This document shows, piece after piece, positions 17,956-27,599 of a stretch of DNA of 64,000 nt. The stretch lies in assembly GCA_001603275.1 (NCBI GenBank), contig LUYM01000020.1:186001-250000 (forward strand). Direction: 5' to 3'. Origin of the DNA: Actinomycetales bacterium Actino_02. Lineage in GTDB: Bacteria > Actinomycetota > Actinomycetes > Propionibacteriales > Propionibacteriaceae. Position 1 is the stretch's first letter, and the number at the start of each line of letters is the position of its first letter. A program made the translations under genes and the position numbers. A model generated the notes under the pieces. It did no database searches. It was not told the origin of the DNA and saw nothing but the letters and a program-made list of their open reading frames with translations.

Positions 17956-20718
17956 GTGGCAAGTCGCGACCAAGCCGGCCCGATCCTGAACGGATTGCCG
18001 ACCAACCTTCCCGACATCGATTCCGAGGAGACCGCCGAGTGGCTGGAGTCCCTCGACATGCTCCTGGACGAGTCCGGCCGCAACCGGGCTCGTTACATCA
18101 TGCTGCGGCTGCTGGAGCGGGCCCGCGACAAGCACGTGGGGCTCCCGGCACTGACCGCGACCGACTACGTCAACACCATTCCGGCCGATCAGGAGCCCTG
18201 GTACCCCGGCGATGTCGAGCTTGAGCGCAAGTTCCGTCGCCTGGCCCGCTGGAACGCCGCGATCATGGTGCACCGGGCCCAGCGCCCCGGCATCGGCGTC
18301 GGCGGCCACATCTCCACCTATGCGTCCTCTGCGACGCTGTACGAGGTGGGCTTCAACCACTTCTTCCGCGGCAAGGATCACCCCGGCGGCGGCGACCAGG
18401 TCTTTTTCCAGGGCCACGCCAGCCCCGGCATGTACGCCCGGGCCTTCCTCGAGGGGCGGCTCAGCGAGAACCAGATGGACGGGTTCCGGCAGGAGAAGAG
18501 CCACCTGGTCAATGGACGTCCGGTCGCGCTGCCGTCCTACCCGCACCCGCGGCAGATGCCCGAGTTCTGGGAGTTCCCGACCGTGTCGATGGGGCTGGGC
18601 CCGATCAACGCCATCCACCAGGCTCAGTTCAACAAGTACCTGGCCAATCGCGGCCTGAAGGACACCACCGATCAGCACGTGTGGGCCTTCCTCGGCGACG
18701 GCGAGATGGACGAGGTGGAGAGCCGCGGCGCACTGCAGCTGGCCGCCTACGAGCAGCTGGACAACCTGACCTTTGTGGTCAACTGCAACCTGCAGCGCCT
18801 GGACGGCCCGGTCCGTGGCAACGGCAAGATCATGCAGGAGCTGGAGAGCTTCTTCCGCGGTGCCGGTTGGAACGTCATCAAGGTGGTCTGGGGGCGCGGC
18901 TGGGATCCGCTGCTGGCCGCCGACAACGACGGCGCGCTGCTGAACCTGATGAATGCCACCACCGACGGTGACTTCCAGACCTTCAAGGCCAACGACGGCG
19001 GCTATGTCCGCGACAACTTCTTCGGCCGCGACCCGCGCACGGCAGCCATGGTCGCCGACTGGTCCGACGATCGGATCTGGAAGCTCACCCGTGGTGGCCA
19101 CGACTACCACAAGGTGTACTCGGCCTATCAGGCGGCCATGGAGTTCAAGGGTGCCCCGACAGTCATCCTGGCCCACACCATCAAGGGCTACTTCCTGGGC
19201 AGCCACTTCGCCGGACGCAACGCGACCCACCAGATGAAGAAGCTGGCGCTGGACGACCTCAAGCAGTTCCGGGATCGCCTCGACATGCCGATCAGCGATG
19301 CCGTGCTGGAGGAGAACCCCTACCAGCCGCCGTACGTGAACCCCGGCCCCGAGGACGAGCGGATCGCCTACGTCCTCGAGCGTCGCAAGGCGCTGGGCGG
19401 TTGGGTGCCCGAGCGCCGCGACGTCGCCAAGCCGCTCCCGCTGCCCGCACCGAGTGCCTATGCCGCGGTGAAGCAGGGTTCAGGCCAGCAGCCGGTGGCG
19501 ACCACCATGGCCTGGGTGCGCCTGCTCAAGGATCTGATGCGCGACAAGGGCTTCGGCCCGCACGTCGTGCCGATCATCCCCGACGAGGCGCGAACCTTCG
19601 GCATGGACTCGTTCTTCCCGACCATCAAGATCTACAACCCGCACGGCCAGAACTACACCCCGGTCGACCACGAGCTGATGCTCGCCTACCGGGAGAGCCC
19701 CAAGGGTCAGATCCTGCACATGGGCATCAACGAGGCCGGCTCGGTGGCTGCTTTCACCGCCGCCGGATCGTCCTACGCCACCCACGGCGTGCCGATGGTG
19801 CCGATCTACGTCTTCTACTCGATGTTCGGCTTCCAGCGCACGGCTGACGCCATCTGGGCTGCGGCGGACCAGTTGTCCCGCGGCTTCATGATCGGCGCGA
19901 CCGCTGGCCGGACCACGCTGACCGGCGAAGGCACCCAGCACATGGACGGGCACAGCCACCTGCTGGCGGCCACCAACCCGGCCGTCGTCGCCTACGACCC
20001 GGCCTACGGCTATGAGATCGCCCACATCATGGAGGACGGTCTGCGCCGGATGTACGGGGAGAACCCCGAGAACGTCATCTACTACCTGACCGTCTACAAC
20101 GAGCCGATGCCGCAGCCTGCGGAGCCGGAGAATGTCGACGTCGAAGGCATCGTCAAGGGCATGTACCTGCTCAAGGAGGGCAACTTCGACGGAGTCGGAG
20201 CCGATGCCCGTCGCGCGCAGTTGCTCGCCTCCGGAGTGGGTGTGGCCTGGGCGCTGGAAGCCCAGGAGCTGCTGAAGAAGGACTTCGGTGTGGTGGCGGA
20301 CGTGTGGAGCGTGACCAGCTGGAATGAGCTGCGCCGCGACGGCCTGATCTGCGACGAGCAGAAGTTCCTGCACCCCGATCAGCCGGCTCAGGTTCCGTGG
20401 GTCACCCAGAAGCTGCAGGGCCGTCCCGGCCCGGTGCTGGCCGTGTCCGACTTCATGCGGGGCGTCCAGGACCAGATCCTCAACTGGGTTCCGCAGCGCT
20501 TCGCCTCGCTGGGTGCCGATGGCTTCGGCTTCTCCGACACTCGTGCGGCCGCTCGCCGCTTCTTCCACATCGACGGCCCGTCGCTGGTGGTCCGCACCCT
20601 GCAGGAACTGGCTGCGGCTGGCGAACTGGATGCCGGTGAGGCGGCCCGCGCCGCCGAGCTGTACCACCTCAACGACGTCTCGGCAGGCGCCTCCGGCACA
20701 GTTGGTGGCGACTCCTGA
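17956..20718 (+). CDS. aceE: pyruvate dehydrogenase E1 component, homodimeric (AceE)
   Basis: This 920-residue thiamine-diphosphate enzyme decarboxylates pyruvate and passes the acetyl group to lipoyl-E2. It is the single-chain E1 type used by actinobacteria and gamma-proteobacteria. The ThDP-binding motif [20 protein letters not shown]...VVNCN is near residue 245, and the active-site histidine regions [11 protein letters not shown] and ATHGVPM are present. An AAAGG sequence about 10 nt upstream supports the GTG at 17956, and a TAAGGT -10-like element is at 17902-17907. The 209-bp upstream gap to the DUF1801 gene holds no gene. E2 and E3 are not in the window. Confidence 0.96.
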   Translation: MASRDQAGPILNGLPTNLPDIDSEETAEWLESLDMLLDESGRNRARYIMLRLLERARDKHVGLPALTATDYVNTIPADQEPWYPGDVELERKFRRLARWNAAIMVHRAQRPGIGVGGHISTYASSATLYEVGFNHFFRGKDHPGGGDQVFFQGHASPGMYARAFLEGRLSENQMDGFRQEKSHLVNGRPVALPSYPHPRQMPEFWEFPTVSMGLGPINAIHQAQFNKYLANRGLKDTTDQHVWAFLGDGEMDEVESRGALQLAAYEQLDNLTFVVNCNLQRLDGPVRGNGKIMQELESFFRGAGWNVIKVVWGRGWDPLLAADNDGALLNLMNATTDGDFQTFKANDGGYVRDNFFGRDPRTAAMVADWSDDRIWKLTRGGHDYHKVYSAYQAAMEFKGAPTVILAHTIKGYFLGSHFAGRNATHQMKKLALDDLKQFRDRLDMPISDAVLEENPYQPPYVNPGPEDERIAYVLERRKALGGWVPERRDVAKPLPLPAPSAYAAVKQGSGQQPVATTMAWVRLLKDLMRDKGFGPHVVPIIPDEARTFGMDSFFPTIKIYNPHGQNYTPVDHELMLAYRESPKGQILHMGINEAGSVAAFTAAGSSYATHGVPMVPIYVFYSMFGFQRTADAIWAAADQLSRGFMIGATAGRTTLTGEGTQHMDGHSHLLAATNPAVVAYDPAYGYEIAHIMEDGLRRMYGENPENVIYYLTVYNEPMPQPAEPENVDVEGIVKGMYLLKEGNFDGVGADARRAQLLASGVGVAWALEAQELLKKDFGVVADVWSVTSWNELRRDGLICDEQKFLHPDQPAQVPWVTQKLQGRPGPVLAVSDFMRGVQDQILNWVPQRFASLGADGFGFSDTRAAARRFFHIDGPSLVVRTLQELAAAGELDAGEAARAAELYHLNDVSAGASGTVGGDS

Positions 20719-20803
20719 GTGGACTCGTCTTTCCTCGGCGGTCCAGATCTGGCAGGCTGAAAGCCATTCAGATTCTGGACTGGCCGAGAGAGGTGTTGAG
20801 CGC

Positions 20804-21226
20804 GTGAGTACCGCGCCCGGATCGACCACCGGTTCCCCGGTGGCCGCGTTGGGATTGGCCGCTGGCCAGGTGGTCCAGGAGCTCGGCTGGGACGAGGACG
20901 TCGACGAGGGTTTGCGCTCAGCGATTCAGGACGTCATCGGTGAGGATTTCGTCTACGAAGCCATCGAGGCTGTCGATGTCGTGCTGCTGTGGTGGCGCGA
21001 TGAGGACGGCGATCTCGGCGACGGACTGGTGGACGCGCTGACCGATCTCGCGGCCGGTGGCTCGATTTGGCTGCTCACCCCGAAGGTGGGCCGGGACGGC
21101 TACCTGGATCCGTCCGATCTGGCTGAGGCGGCATTGACCGCCGGCCTGGCCCTGGCCAACTCGGTCTCGGCCGGTAAGGGCTGGCAGGGGCACAAGTTGG
21201 TGCGGCCCAAGGGTGGCCGTCGCTAG
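20804..21226 (+). CDS. DUF3052 family protein
   Basis: The 140-residue protein belongs to DUF3052, a small actinobacterial family commonly encoded next to aceE. Conserved segments are QELGWDEDVDEGLR, DVVLLWWRDEDGDLGDGLVDA and YLDPSDLAEAALTAGL. It has no signal or membrane segment. I used the GTG at 20804 (VSTAPGSTTG) as the start. Conservation beside aceE suggests a link to central carbon metabolism, but the function is unknown. It ends with a 14-bp overlap into the phosphatase gene. Confidence 0.86.
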   Translation: MSTAPGSTTGSPVAALGLAAGQVVQELGWDEDVDEGLRSAIQDVIGEDFVYEAIEAVDVVLLWWRDEDGDLGDGLVDALTDLAAGGSIWLLTPKVGRDGYLDPSDLAEAALTAGLALANSVSAGKGWQGHKLVRPKGGRR

Positions 21227-22172
21227 CGGGCGAGCCGGATGGCTCGCTGTCGGTGCCAGCACAGTGGTGCTGGTCCTGGCGGGCTGCTCGGGTACGTCGG
21301 CACCCTCGGCCCCGGTGCCAGGGGCGTCCGAGACCGCTCAGCCGTCGCTGTCAGTGTCGGCGGGCCCATCCGCCGCAAGTGTCTCGCCGACGAGTTCGCC
21401 GGCCTCCACCGCACCGGACACCGTGCGCCTGGCGGGGGCTCCCAACTTCCGTGACCTGGCCGGCGACGGTGCCGGACTGCAGCTCGCTGACGGCCGGCAC
21501 CTGGCCCGCGGCGTCGTCTATCGCTCCGGCAAACTCAGCAACCTCACTGCGGCCGATCTGAAGGCGCTGAGGAGCCTTGGCCTGGTGGCGATCTTCGACC
21601 TGCGCACCCCCGACGTGGCGCGCCGGTCACCCGATCCTGCCGTCGCCGGGGCGGATTATCAGCTGATCAACCTGTTCGGAGTGCAAACGGCGCCGTCCCC
21701 GCGGATTCGGACGGTGGCGGACGCTCGGGCCCGGCTGCGAGAACTGAACGTCGAGTTCGTCACCGACCCCGAGCAGCGCCGCCGGCTGCGGGATGTCCTG
21801 GAACAGATCGCTGCTGCGCCCGGCCCGGTGCTGATCCACTGCACCGAGGGCAAGGACCGCACCGGATGGGTGTCGGCAATGCTGGCGCATCTGGCCGGCG
21901 CCGATGATCAGGTGGTGCTCAGCTCCTATCTGGCGTCCAATCAGTACCGCGCCGCGGAGGTGAAGGCAGGCTATGCGGCGCGGAAGAAGGCCGACGGCCA
22001 AGCGGCGGCCGAGCTCTACCTGGCTCAGGCCAGGGTGGAGCCGCAGTACCTCCAGGCCGGCCTGGAGGCCGCGCAGAGCCGCTATGGAGGCCTGGACGGC
22101 TACCTGCGCGACGGAGTGGGCCTGACGGCGGCCACGATCGAGAAGCTGCGGGCCAAGCTGATCAGCACGTAG
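21213..22172 (+). CDS. tyrosine-type protein phosphatase, lipoprotein
   Basis: The 319-residue protein has a lipoprotein signal peptide with lipobox LAGC (Cys25), a Ser/Pro/Thr-rich linker of about 40 residues, then a tyrosine phosphatase domain of the Y_phosphatase3 type. The family opening NFRDLAGDG and the catalytic P-loop HCTEGKDRTG (CX5R) are both intact, so it should be active. It would act on the outer face of the membrane, unlike MptpB-type secreted relatives. The GTG at 21213 gives a plausible signal peptide. Confidence 0.88.
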   Translation: MAVASGRAGWLAVGASTVVLVLAGCSGTSAPSAPVPGASETAQPSLSVSAGPSAASVSPTSSPASTAPDTVRLAGAPNFRDLAGDGAGLQLADGRHLARGVVYRSGKLSNLTAADLKALRSLGLVAIFDLRTPDVARRSPDPAVAGADYQLINLFGVQTAPSPRIRTVADARARLRELNVEFVTDPEQRRRLRDVLEQIAAAPGPVLIHCTEGKDRTGWVSAMLAHLAGADDQVVLSSYLASNQYRAAEVKAGYAARKKADGQAAAELYLAQARVEPQYLQAGLEAAQSRYGGLDGYLRDGVGLTAATIEKLRAKLIST

Positions 22173-22208
22173 CCGACTCTCGGTTCCCGATTCTGGCCGG
22201 CTGCCCCC

Positions 22209-22214
22209 TAGGAT
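22209..22214 (+). promoter_or_regulatory. -10 element of the tRNA-Val gene
   Basis: TAGGAT lies 8 nt before the mature 5' end of the tRNA, so transcription would start almost at the tRNA itself. No convincing -35 is visible. Confidence 0.45.
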
Positions 22215-22222
22215 GTCCGGGC

Positions 22223-22296
22223 GGGCGCATAGCTCAGTTGGTTAGAGCACCTCCCTTACAAGGAGGGGGTCGGGGGTTCGAGTCCCTCTGCGCCCA
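22223..22296 (+). tRNA. tRNA-Val (UAC anticodon)
   Basis: A full cloverleaf can be drawn. The acceptor stem is GGGCGCA with TGCGCCC and discriminator A73. The D arm holds AGCTCAGTTGGTTAGAGC. The anticodon stem CCTCC/GGAGG closes the loop CTTACAA, giving anticodon TAC. The T arm contains GGTTCGAGTC. The terminal CCA is not fully encoded. It is a single tRNA, not part of an array. Confidence 0.96.
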
Positions 22297-22298
22297 CC

Positions 22299-22610
22299 CT
22301 GCCGGTGCCGCCGACGCGCCAGGGTGACCATACCCGTGGTGTGCGGGCCTCAGCGCTGCTGATTCCGGCGCAGGGCCGCCTCGCCACCGTCGAAGTCGCG
22401 CCTGCCAGCGCTGATCTATTACTGATTCTTCAATTCCGGCAAGTTTGTTGCTAATTCAGCGCAATTCAGTCTCGTCCTGAACTTGAGGGTTTGCGGGGCC
22501 AAAAGCAGCATGAAAGAGAGGGTAGCCTCTTGTTTCCGGGCTGGGCGTCTGCTGGGGCTGTGCGGCCCCGGCGTTGGGGCTGTTCCGCAGGGTTCAAGGC
22601 CTAGTCGGCC
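22299..22610. other. gene-free stretch after tRNA-Val
   Basis: No convincing gene is present. The part at about 22410-22520 is clearly richer in A and T than its surroundings, and several short hairpins follow, for example GGGGC/GCCCC near 22554-22570 and AGAGG/CCTCT near 22518-22532. A 71-codon open frame on the minus strand lacks a ribosome-binding site and resembles no family I know. Confidence 0.5.
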
Positions 22611-22614
22611 TGGG

Positions 22615-22658
22615 AAAAGTAAAATGCCCGCCACGAACCTGGGAACGTTCTGCGGGCA
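22615..22658 (-). terminator. intrinsic terminator of the candidate small RNA
   Basis: A 7-bp stem TGCCCGC/GCGGGCA, strengthened by an inner GAAC/GTTC pairing, is followed on the minus strand by an eight-T tract with a two-base interruption. No annotated gene on the minus strand ends here, so a short transcript from within the 22660-22900 region is implied. Confidence 0.68.
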
Positions 22659-22740
22659 CTGCCGGGGGGCAGGGGGTCCGGTTCAGGGGAACCGGACGAT
22701 GAGGCGATCGGCTCGGGGGGAACCACCCGCCTCGAGAAGA
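22615..22740 (-). ncRNA. candidate C-rich-loop small RNA, 6C/B11-like
   Basis: On the minus strand three hairpins with C-rich loops precede a terminator. Hairpin 1 has outer stem GAGGCG/CGCCTC (22733-22728 with 22706-22701) and inner stem GGTT/AGCC closing a loop of six C plus G. Hairpin 2 is a perfect 9-bp stem GTCCGGTTC/GAACCGGAC (22697-22689 with 22684-22676) with loop CCCT. Hairpin 3 is CTGCC/GGCAG around C residues (22672-22659). A final stem TGCCCGC/GCGGGCA (22658-22652 with 22631-22625) is followed by TTTTACTTTT. The inner stem of hairpin 1 needs a G-U pair only possible on this strand. Known 6C RNAs of actinobacteria have paired hairpins with runs of six C. Identity with that family is inferred. 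Confidence 0.62.
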
Positions 22741-22742
22741 AC

Positions 22743-22772
22743 TCTACGCAGGGATTTGCAGCTAATGCAACC
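22743..22772 (-). promoter_or_regulatory. candidate promoter of the minus-strand small RNA
   Basis: On the minus strand TTGCAT and TAGAGT are separated by about 18 nt within an AT-rich patch, and the predicted start would be a few bases before hairpin 1. The match is reasonable but rests on sequence only. Confidence 0.4.
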
Positions 22773-22905
22773 CCGATTGCCAGACAATTTCGATTGCATT
22801 CTTCCGGATACTAATCCGGTCCCCCCAATAGGTGACAGGCCCGTCACTCGTCCGGGTGACTCGGTGGCCGCCCTTGGCCGGAGTCTCGGCACGGACGGCT
22901 CACGG

Positions 22906-22911
22906 TAAAGT
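22906..22911 (+). promoter_or_regulatory. -10 element of prfB, leaderless arrangement
   Basis: TAAAGT ends 8 nt before the GTG start of prfB and no Shine-Dalgarno sequence is seen in between. This spacing predicts that transcription begins at or next to the start codon. Confidence 0.5.
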
Positions 22912-22919
22912 AGTCGACT

Positions 22920-24029
22920 GTGACCGCAGCAGACCTCCAGGCCGATCTGGCCAGTCTCGACCGAACCCTCCAGTCGATCGAAGCCGTCCTCGACCCGGCG
23001 GCCAAGAGGGCCGAGATCGCCGAGCTGGCCGAGCAGGCCGCCGCCCCCGATCTGTGGGACGACCAGGAGAACGCCCAGGCGGTCACCTCCAGGTTGTCTC
23101 GACTGCAAGCCGAGGTGGATCGGATCCTCGCGTTGCGCGGACGAGTGGACGATCTCGGCGTGCTGATCGAACTTGCCGTGGAGGAAGACGATCCGGGCAC
23201 CCTGGTCGAGGCCCAGCGGGATCTGAAGGCGCTGGCGGCCGACATCCAGGCCCTCGAGATCCGCACCCTGCTGTCGGGTGAGTACGACCAACGTGATGCG
23301 CTGGTGACTATCCGCGCTGAGGCCGGCGGCGTCGATGCGGCCGACTTCGCGTCCATGCTGCTGCGGATGTACCTGCGCTGGGCTGAGCGTCACGGCTATG
23401 CCACCGAGGTCTACGACACCTCCTTCGCCGAAGAGGCCGGCATCAAGTCGGCCACCTTCACCGTGAAGGAGCCGTTCGCCTACGGCATGCTCTCGGTCGA
23501 GCAGGGGACACATCGACTGGTTCGGATCAGCCCCTTCGACAACCAGGGCCGACGTCAGACCTCCTTCGCCGGCGTCGACGTGCTGCCGGTCACCGAGGAG
23601 ACCGACCACATCGACATTCCTGAGGCCGACATCCGGGTGGACGTTTTCCGTTCATCGGGCCCCGGCGGCCAGAGCGTGAACACCACCGACTCGGCCGTGC
23701 GGATCACCCACCTGCCGACCGGCTTGGTGGTCTCCTGTCAGAACGAGAAGTCGCAACTGCAGAACAAGGCCGCGGCCATGCGGGTGCTGCAGTCGCGGCT
23801 GCTGGAGCGGATGCGGGCGGAGAAGGAAGCCGAGATGCGCGGGCTGAAGGGCGACGCCGGCAACTCCTGGGGTTCCCAGATGCGTTCCTATGTGCTGCAT
23901 CCCTACCAGATGGTCAAGGATCTGCGCACCGAGCATGAGGTCGGCAACCCGGACGCCGTGTTCGACGGCGACATCGACGCGTTCATCGACGCCGGGGTGC
24001 GCTGGCGCCGTCAGCAGGGCGAGCGCTGA
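22920..24029 (+). CDS. prfB: peptide chain release factor 2
   Basis: The 369-residue class I release factor ends translation at UGA and UAA codons. The catalytic GGQ loop is in [19 protein letters not shown], and the stop-codon recognition region contains the RF2 tripeptide SPF in RISPFDNQG. The frame is continuous, so the programmed +1 frameshift known from enterobacterial prfB is absent, as is usual in actinobacteria. It is followed 115 bp downstream by ftsE-ftsX, the standard actinobacterial order. Confidence 0.96.
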   Translation: MTAADLQADLASLDRTLQSIEAVLDPAAKRAEIAELAEQAAAPDLWDDQENAQAVTSRLSRLQAEVDRILALRGRVDDLGVLIELAVEEDDPGTLVEAQRDLKALAADIQALEIRTLLSGEYDQRDALVTIRAEAGGVDAADFASMLLRMYLRWAERHGYATEVYDTSFAEEAGIKSATFTVKEPFAYGMLSVEQGTHRLVRISPFDNQGRRQTSFAGVDVLPVTEETDHIDIPEADIRVDVFRSSGPGGQSVNTTDSAVRITHLPTGLVVSCQNEKSQLQNKAAAMRVLQSRLLERMRAEKEAEMRGLKGDAGNSWGSQMRSYVLHPYQMVKDLRTEHEVGNPDAVFDGDIDAFIDAGVRWRRQQGER

Positions 24030-24080
24030 CACGCCGCACGGCTTGTCGGGGGCGATTGGCTGCGTCCTCTAGACTCCTGG

Positions 24081-24108
24081 TTGACCGTTCCTCAGGATTT
24101 CTTAAGCT
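24081..24108 (+). promoter_or_regulatory. candidate ftsE promoter
   Basis: TTGACC at 24081-24086 and TAAGCT at 24103-24108 are separated by 16 bp in an AT-richer patch upstream of ftsE. Transcription would start about 30 bp before the GTG. Confidence 0.5.
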
Positions 24109-24144
24109 TACTTCCCCAATGTCTACCGGGACGGTCAGTTCACT

Positions 24145-24831
24145 GTGATCAGATTCGAGAACGTCACCAAGACCTACGACGGCCAGTCGAGGCCTGCGCT
24201 GAACAACGTGACGGTAGAGATCGCCAAGGGCGAGTTCGCCTTCCTGGTCGGAACCTCCGGCTCGGGTAAGTCGACGTTCCTGCGGCTGATCCTGCGCGAG
24301 TACCTGCCGACCAGCGGGCACATTCACGTGGCCGGCCAGGACCTGAGCCGGATGCACAGTTGGAAGGTGCCGGGGCTGCGTCGTCGGATCGGGACGGTGT
24401 TCCAGGACTTCCGGCTGTTGCCGGGCAAGACCGTCAATGAGAACGTCGCCTTCGCGCTTCAAGTGATCGGCAAGCCGAGCTCGGTGATCCGCAAGGTCGT
24501 CCCCGAGACCCTGGAGCTGGTCGGGCTGGAGGGCAAGGGGGAGCGTCTGCCGGAAGAGCTGTCCGGTGGCGAGCAGCAGCGGGTCGCGATCGCTCGGGCC
24601 TTCGTCAACCGCCCGGCCATCCTGATCGCCGACGAGCCCACCGGCAACCTTGACCCGACCACCAGCGTCGGAATCATGAAGCTTCTGGATCGGATCAACC
24701 GGTCCGACACCACCGTGGTGATGGCCACCCACGATGCCAACATCGTCGACCAGATGCGTAAGCGAGTGATCGAACTGTCCAACGGTGAAGTCGTCCGTGA
24801 CCAGACCAAGGGCGTCTATGGCTACCAGTGA
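24145..24831 (+). CDS. ftsE: cell division ATP-binding protein FtsE
   Basis: This 228-residue ABC ATPase drives the FtsEX complex, which transmits division signals across the membrane to peptidoglycan hydrolases. Walker A is GTSGSGKS, the signature is LSGGEQQR and Walker B is [12 protein letters not shown], followed by the H-loop MATHD. Length and the start [13 protein letters not shown] are typical. The ftsX gene begins 27 bp downstream. Confidence 0.97.
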   Translation: MIRFENVTKTYDGQSRPALNNVTVEIAKGEFAFLVGTSGSGKSTFLRLILREYLPTSGHIHVAGQDLSRMHSWKVPGLRRRIGTVFQDFRLLPGKTVNENVAFALQVIGKPSSVIRKVVPETLELVGLEGKGERLPEELSGGEQQRVAIARAFVNRPAILIADEPTGNLDPTTSVGIMKLLDRINRSDTTVVMATHDANIVDQMRKRVIELSNGEVVRDQTKGVYGYQ

Positions 24832-24858
24832 TCAGCAGCGGAGCACGGGAGGCCGGCG

Positions 24859-25761
24859 ATGAGACACACCTTCAGTGAGGCGTGGTCGGGGCTGCGCCGC
24901 AATGCGTCGATGGCCGTGGCCGTGGTCGTCACCATTTGGGTATCACTGACCTTGTTCGGGACCGGGCTGCTGGTCGCCCAACAGGTCGACCGGCTCAAGG
25001 ACGAGTGGTACGACAAGATCGAGATCAGCGTGTTCCTGTGTGTCCCGGATTCGCCGGGGGCGAACTGTGAGGACGGCGCCGGCACCACCGACGCTCAGCG
25101 GCAGGCCATCGAGCAGACCCTGAAGTCGAACCCGGAGGTCGCCGAGGTCTACTACGAGTCCAAGGAACAGGCCTTCGAGCAGTTCAAGGAGTTCGCCGCC
25201 GACAACCCGGTGCTGCAGACCACGACCGTCGACATGATGCAGGACTCGTTCCGGGTGAAGCTGAAGAACCCGGAGGAGTACCTCGGGGTGGTTTCGGCCG
25301 TGAACGGCATGCCGGGAGTACAGCTGGTCCAGGACTTGCGCAAGATCCTGGATCCGATGTTCGCCTGGCTGAACCTGGCCCGCTGGGCCACGGTCGGGCT
25401 GAGTGGCTTGCTGCTGTTGGCCGCCGCGCTCCAGATCGGCAACACCATTCGGATGGCGGCCTTCTCCCGGCGGCGCGAGATCGGCATTATGCGGCTGGTC
25501 GGCGCCTCGAACTGGTACATCATGCTGCCGTTCCTGATGGAGTCGCTGGTGGCTGCCATCGGTGGCGCAGCGCTGGCCTGTCTCACTCTGGCTGGCGTGG
25601 AGCAGTTCGTGATCGTCGACAAGGCGGCCCGAGAAATCACCACCATCCGGTGGATCGAGTGGTCACAAGTCGGCTGGGCGATGGGCGTGATCTCCATCGT
25701 GGCCGTCGTGCTATCAGTCATACCTACCCTCATCGCGACTCGAAGGTTCCTTCGGGTTTAG
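24859..25761 (+). CDS. ftsX: cell division protein FtsX
   Basis: The 300-residue permease-like protein has one N-terminal membrane helix (about residues 18-40), a large extracytoplasmic domain of about 130 residues, and three C-terminal helices. This is the FtsX topology. The extracytoplasmic domain (ESKEQAFEQFKEFAADNPVL region) would contact the hydrolase encoded next door. FtsX does not transport a solute but relays FtsE ATP cycles. Start is the ATG at 24859. Confidence 0.96.
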   Translation: MRHTFSEAWSGLRRNASMAVAVVVTIWVSLTLFGTGLLVAQQVDRLKDEWYDKIEISVFLCVPDSPGANCEDGAGTTDAQRQAIEQTLKSNPEVAEVYYESKEQAFEQFKEFAADNPVLQTTTVDMMQDSFRVKLKNPEEYLGVVSAVNGMPGVQLVQDLRKILDPMFAWLNLARWATVGLSGLLLLAAALQIGNTIRMAAFSRRREIGIMRLVGASNWYIMLPFLMESLVAAIGGAALACLTLAGVEQFVIVDKAAREITTIRWIEWSQVGWAMGVISIVAVVLSVIPTLIATRRFLRV

Positions 25762-25785
25762 CCAGACAACTGATAGGGGCGAATC

Positions 25786-27054
25786 GTGCGGGTGCCTTCC
25801 TCCACCCAGAACGTGGCCCGGGGCAGCGGCCCTGGACGAATGTGGACCGGACTCCGGTCGCTACTGGTGATCGGCCTGGTCGCGGGTCTGAGCGTGAGTC
25901 TCAGCGGACCTGCGCAGGCGGAGAACCTCAATGACGCCCGGGATCGGGTCCGTCGTGAGCTCTCCCAGACCAACAAACAAGTCGCCGCGGACAAGAAGGC
26001 TTTGGCCGACGCCAAGGCGCAACTGGTGGACGCTCAGGAGCAGCTGATCACGGCCCAGCGGGCGCTCGAGGCCGCCAACGCCAAGCTCGACCAGGCAAAG
26101 GCCGATGATGCGCAGATTGCGCAGGAGCTGGCCGAAGCGGACGCGGCCGCACAGGCGGCACAGGCTGCCGAGCAGCAAGCGCAGGCACGGGTCGCCGAAC
26201 AGCGGCGGGTGGTGGCCAATGCCGTCCGCTCTGCCTACCAGCAGCAGACGCCGCTCCTCGGGGTGACCATGGTGCTCGGTTCCGACTCGGCCGCCGATCT
26301 GGCCCAGCGGATGCAGTGGACCGACTCCATCTTGGGCAATGTGCAGGCGCAGTACGCGCGACTCAGCGCCGCGGAGGCCGAGTTGGCCGCAACGACGGCC
26401 TCCAAGCAGGCTGCCCAGGCCAAAGTCGCCGAACGCCGCCAGGCCAGTGCCTCGGCGCTGGCCAAGGTGCAGAAGCTCACTCGCGAAGCGGCCGGCTATC
26501 AGGCGACGGTGACCGCTCTGGTGGCCAAGCGGGAGAAGGCGAAGTCCGCGGCCAAGGATGAGCTTGACCAGTCCCAGTCGCAATACGAGGCGCTGCAGCG
26601 CGAGGAAGCAAAGATCGCGGCGAAGCTGGCCAAGGACAACTACAACCTGGTCAACAAGGGCGGCTTCATCCGTCCGGTGAATGCGCCGGCCGGATCCCCC
26701 TTCGGAATGCGCTTCCACCCGATCCTGCACTACTGGCGGATGCACTGGGGCACCGACTTCGGCGCCGCCTGCGGTGCCCCGATCCGGGCCATGGCGAACG
26801 GCAAGGTGGTGTCGGCCGGCTGGACTACTACCGGCTTCGGCAACTACACGATCATCAGCTACGGCAAGATGAAGGGCGCCCAGCTGGCCAGCGGCTATGC
26901 CCACCAGTCCAAGATCATCGTCAAGGCCGGTGAGTATGTGGCTCAAGGCCAGATCGTCGGCTACGTCGGCACCACCGGGCTGAGCACGGGATGCCACCTG
27001 CACCTGCAGATCTACCGCAACGGTGAGCGGGTCAACCCGATGAACTACCTCTGA
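25786..27054 (+). CDS. coiled-coil M23 peptidase, likely FtsEX-controlled murein hydrolase
   Basis: The 422-residue secreted protein has an N-terminal signal region ending near residue 45 (AQAEN), a long Ala/Gln/Lys-rich coiled coil (about 50-285) and a C-terminal LytM domain. The zinc-site motif HWGTDF and the HLHLQIYRNG motif are both present, so it should be a catalytically competent endopeptidase rather than an EnvC-like degenerate activator. It lies 24 bp behind ftsX, which suggests it is the extracellular partner activated by FtsEX, as EnvC or PcsB/RipC are elsewhere. Confidence 0.93.
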   Translation: MRVPSSTQNVARGSGPGRMWTGLRSLLVIGLVAGLSVSLSGPAQAENLNDARDRVRRELSQTNKQVAADKKALADAKAQLVDAQEQLITAQRALEAANAKLDQAKADDAQIAQELAEADAAAQAAQAAEQQAQARVAEQRRVVANAVRSAYQQQTPLLGVTMVLGSDSAADLAQRMQWTDSILGNVQAQYARLSAAEAELAATTASKQAAQAKVAERRQASASALAKVQKLTREAAGYQATVTALVAKREKAKSAAKDELDQSQSQYEALQREEAKIAAKLAKDNYNLVNKGGFIRPVNAPAGSPFGMRFHPILHYWRMHWGTDFGAACGAPIRAMANGKVVSAGWTTTGFGNYTIISYGKMKGAQLASGYAHQSKIIVKAGEYVAQGQIVGYVGTTGLSTGCHLHLQIYRNGERVNPMNYL

Positions 27055-27069
27055 TCGCGGGCGGCGGAG

Positions 27070-27097
27070 CCGTCAGCCGGAGTTGGTAGGCTGACGG
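27070..27097. other. hairpin upstream of smpB
   Basis: CCGTCAGCC at 27070-27078 pairs perfectly with GGCTGACGG at 27089-27097 across a 10-nt loop. The 3' arm also contains TAGGCT (27087-27092), a possible -10 for smpB. It may be a weak terminator for the ftsEX-M23 operon, a regulatory structure in the smpB leader, or both. Confidence 0.5.
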
Positions 27098-27122
27098 AAC
27101 CGCACTGTGGGAAGGAGGAGCC

Positions 27123-27599
27123 ATGCCGCGACCGCAGGGACGGATCATGGTGGCGCAGAACCGCAAAGCGCGGCACGACTACCACCTGCACGACCGCTTC
27201 GAAGCGGGCATCGTGCTCACCGGCACCGAGGTGAAGTCGTTGCGTCTGGGCCGAGCATCGCTGGCCGATGCCTTCGCCACCGTCGACGACGGCGAGGTCT
27301 GGCTGCGCAATGCGCACATCCCGGAGTACGCCTTCGGCACGTGGACCAACCACGCCACCCGGCGCAATCGCAAGCTGCTGTTGCATCGCAAGGAGATCAC
27401 CAAGCTCGATCGCGAGACGTCGGCGACCGGCAAGACCATCGTTCCGCTGGCCATCTACTTCTCCGACGGATACGCCAAGGTCGAACTGGCTATCGCCACC
27501 GGCAAGAAGGACTGGGACAAGCGACAGACTATCGCTGCCCGCGACGCCGACCGGGACACACAGCGTGAGTTGGCCGCTCGCAACCGGGGCGAACGGTGA
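27123..27599 (+). CDS. smpB: SsrA-binding protein
   Basis: The 158-residue RNA-binding protein delivers tmRNA to stalled ribosomes in trans-translation. Conserved segments are [22 protein letters not shown], the RNA-contact region [17 protein letters not shown] and the basic C-terminal tail [19 protein letters not shown] strong GGAAGGAGG precedes the ATG at 27123. The ssrA gene lies only about 2.3 kb downstream. Its stop overlaps the start of the DUF2207 gene. Confidence 0.97.
   Translation: MPRPQGRIMVAQNRKARHDYHLHDRFEAGIVLTGTEVKSLRLGRASLADAFATVDDGEVWLRNAHIPEYAFGTWTNHATRRNRKLLLHRKEITKLDRETSATGKTIVPLAIYFSDGYAKVELAIATGKKDWDKRQTIAARDADRDTQRELAARNRGER

Noticed and set aside
22419-22634. A 71-codon minus-strand open frame in the gene-free stretch
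   Set aside because: It starts inside the terminator stem of the candidate small RNA, lacks a ribosome site and has no recognisable features.
22920-24029. Possible programmed frameshift in prfB
   Set aside because: The frame is continuous from GTG to stop, with no in-frame UGA near codon 26.
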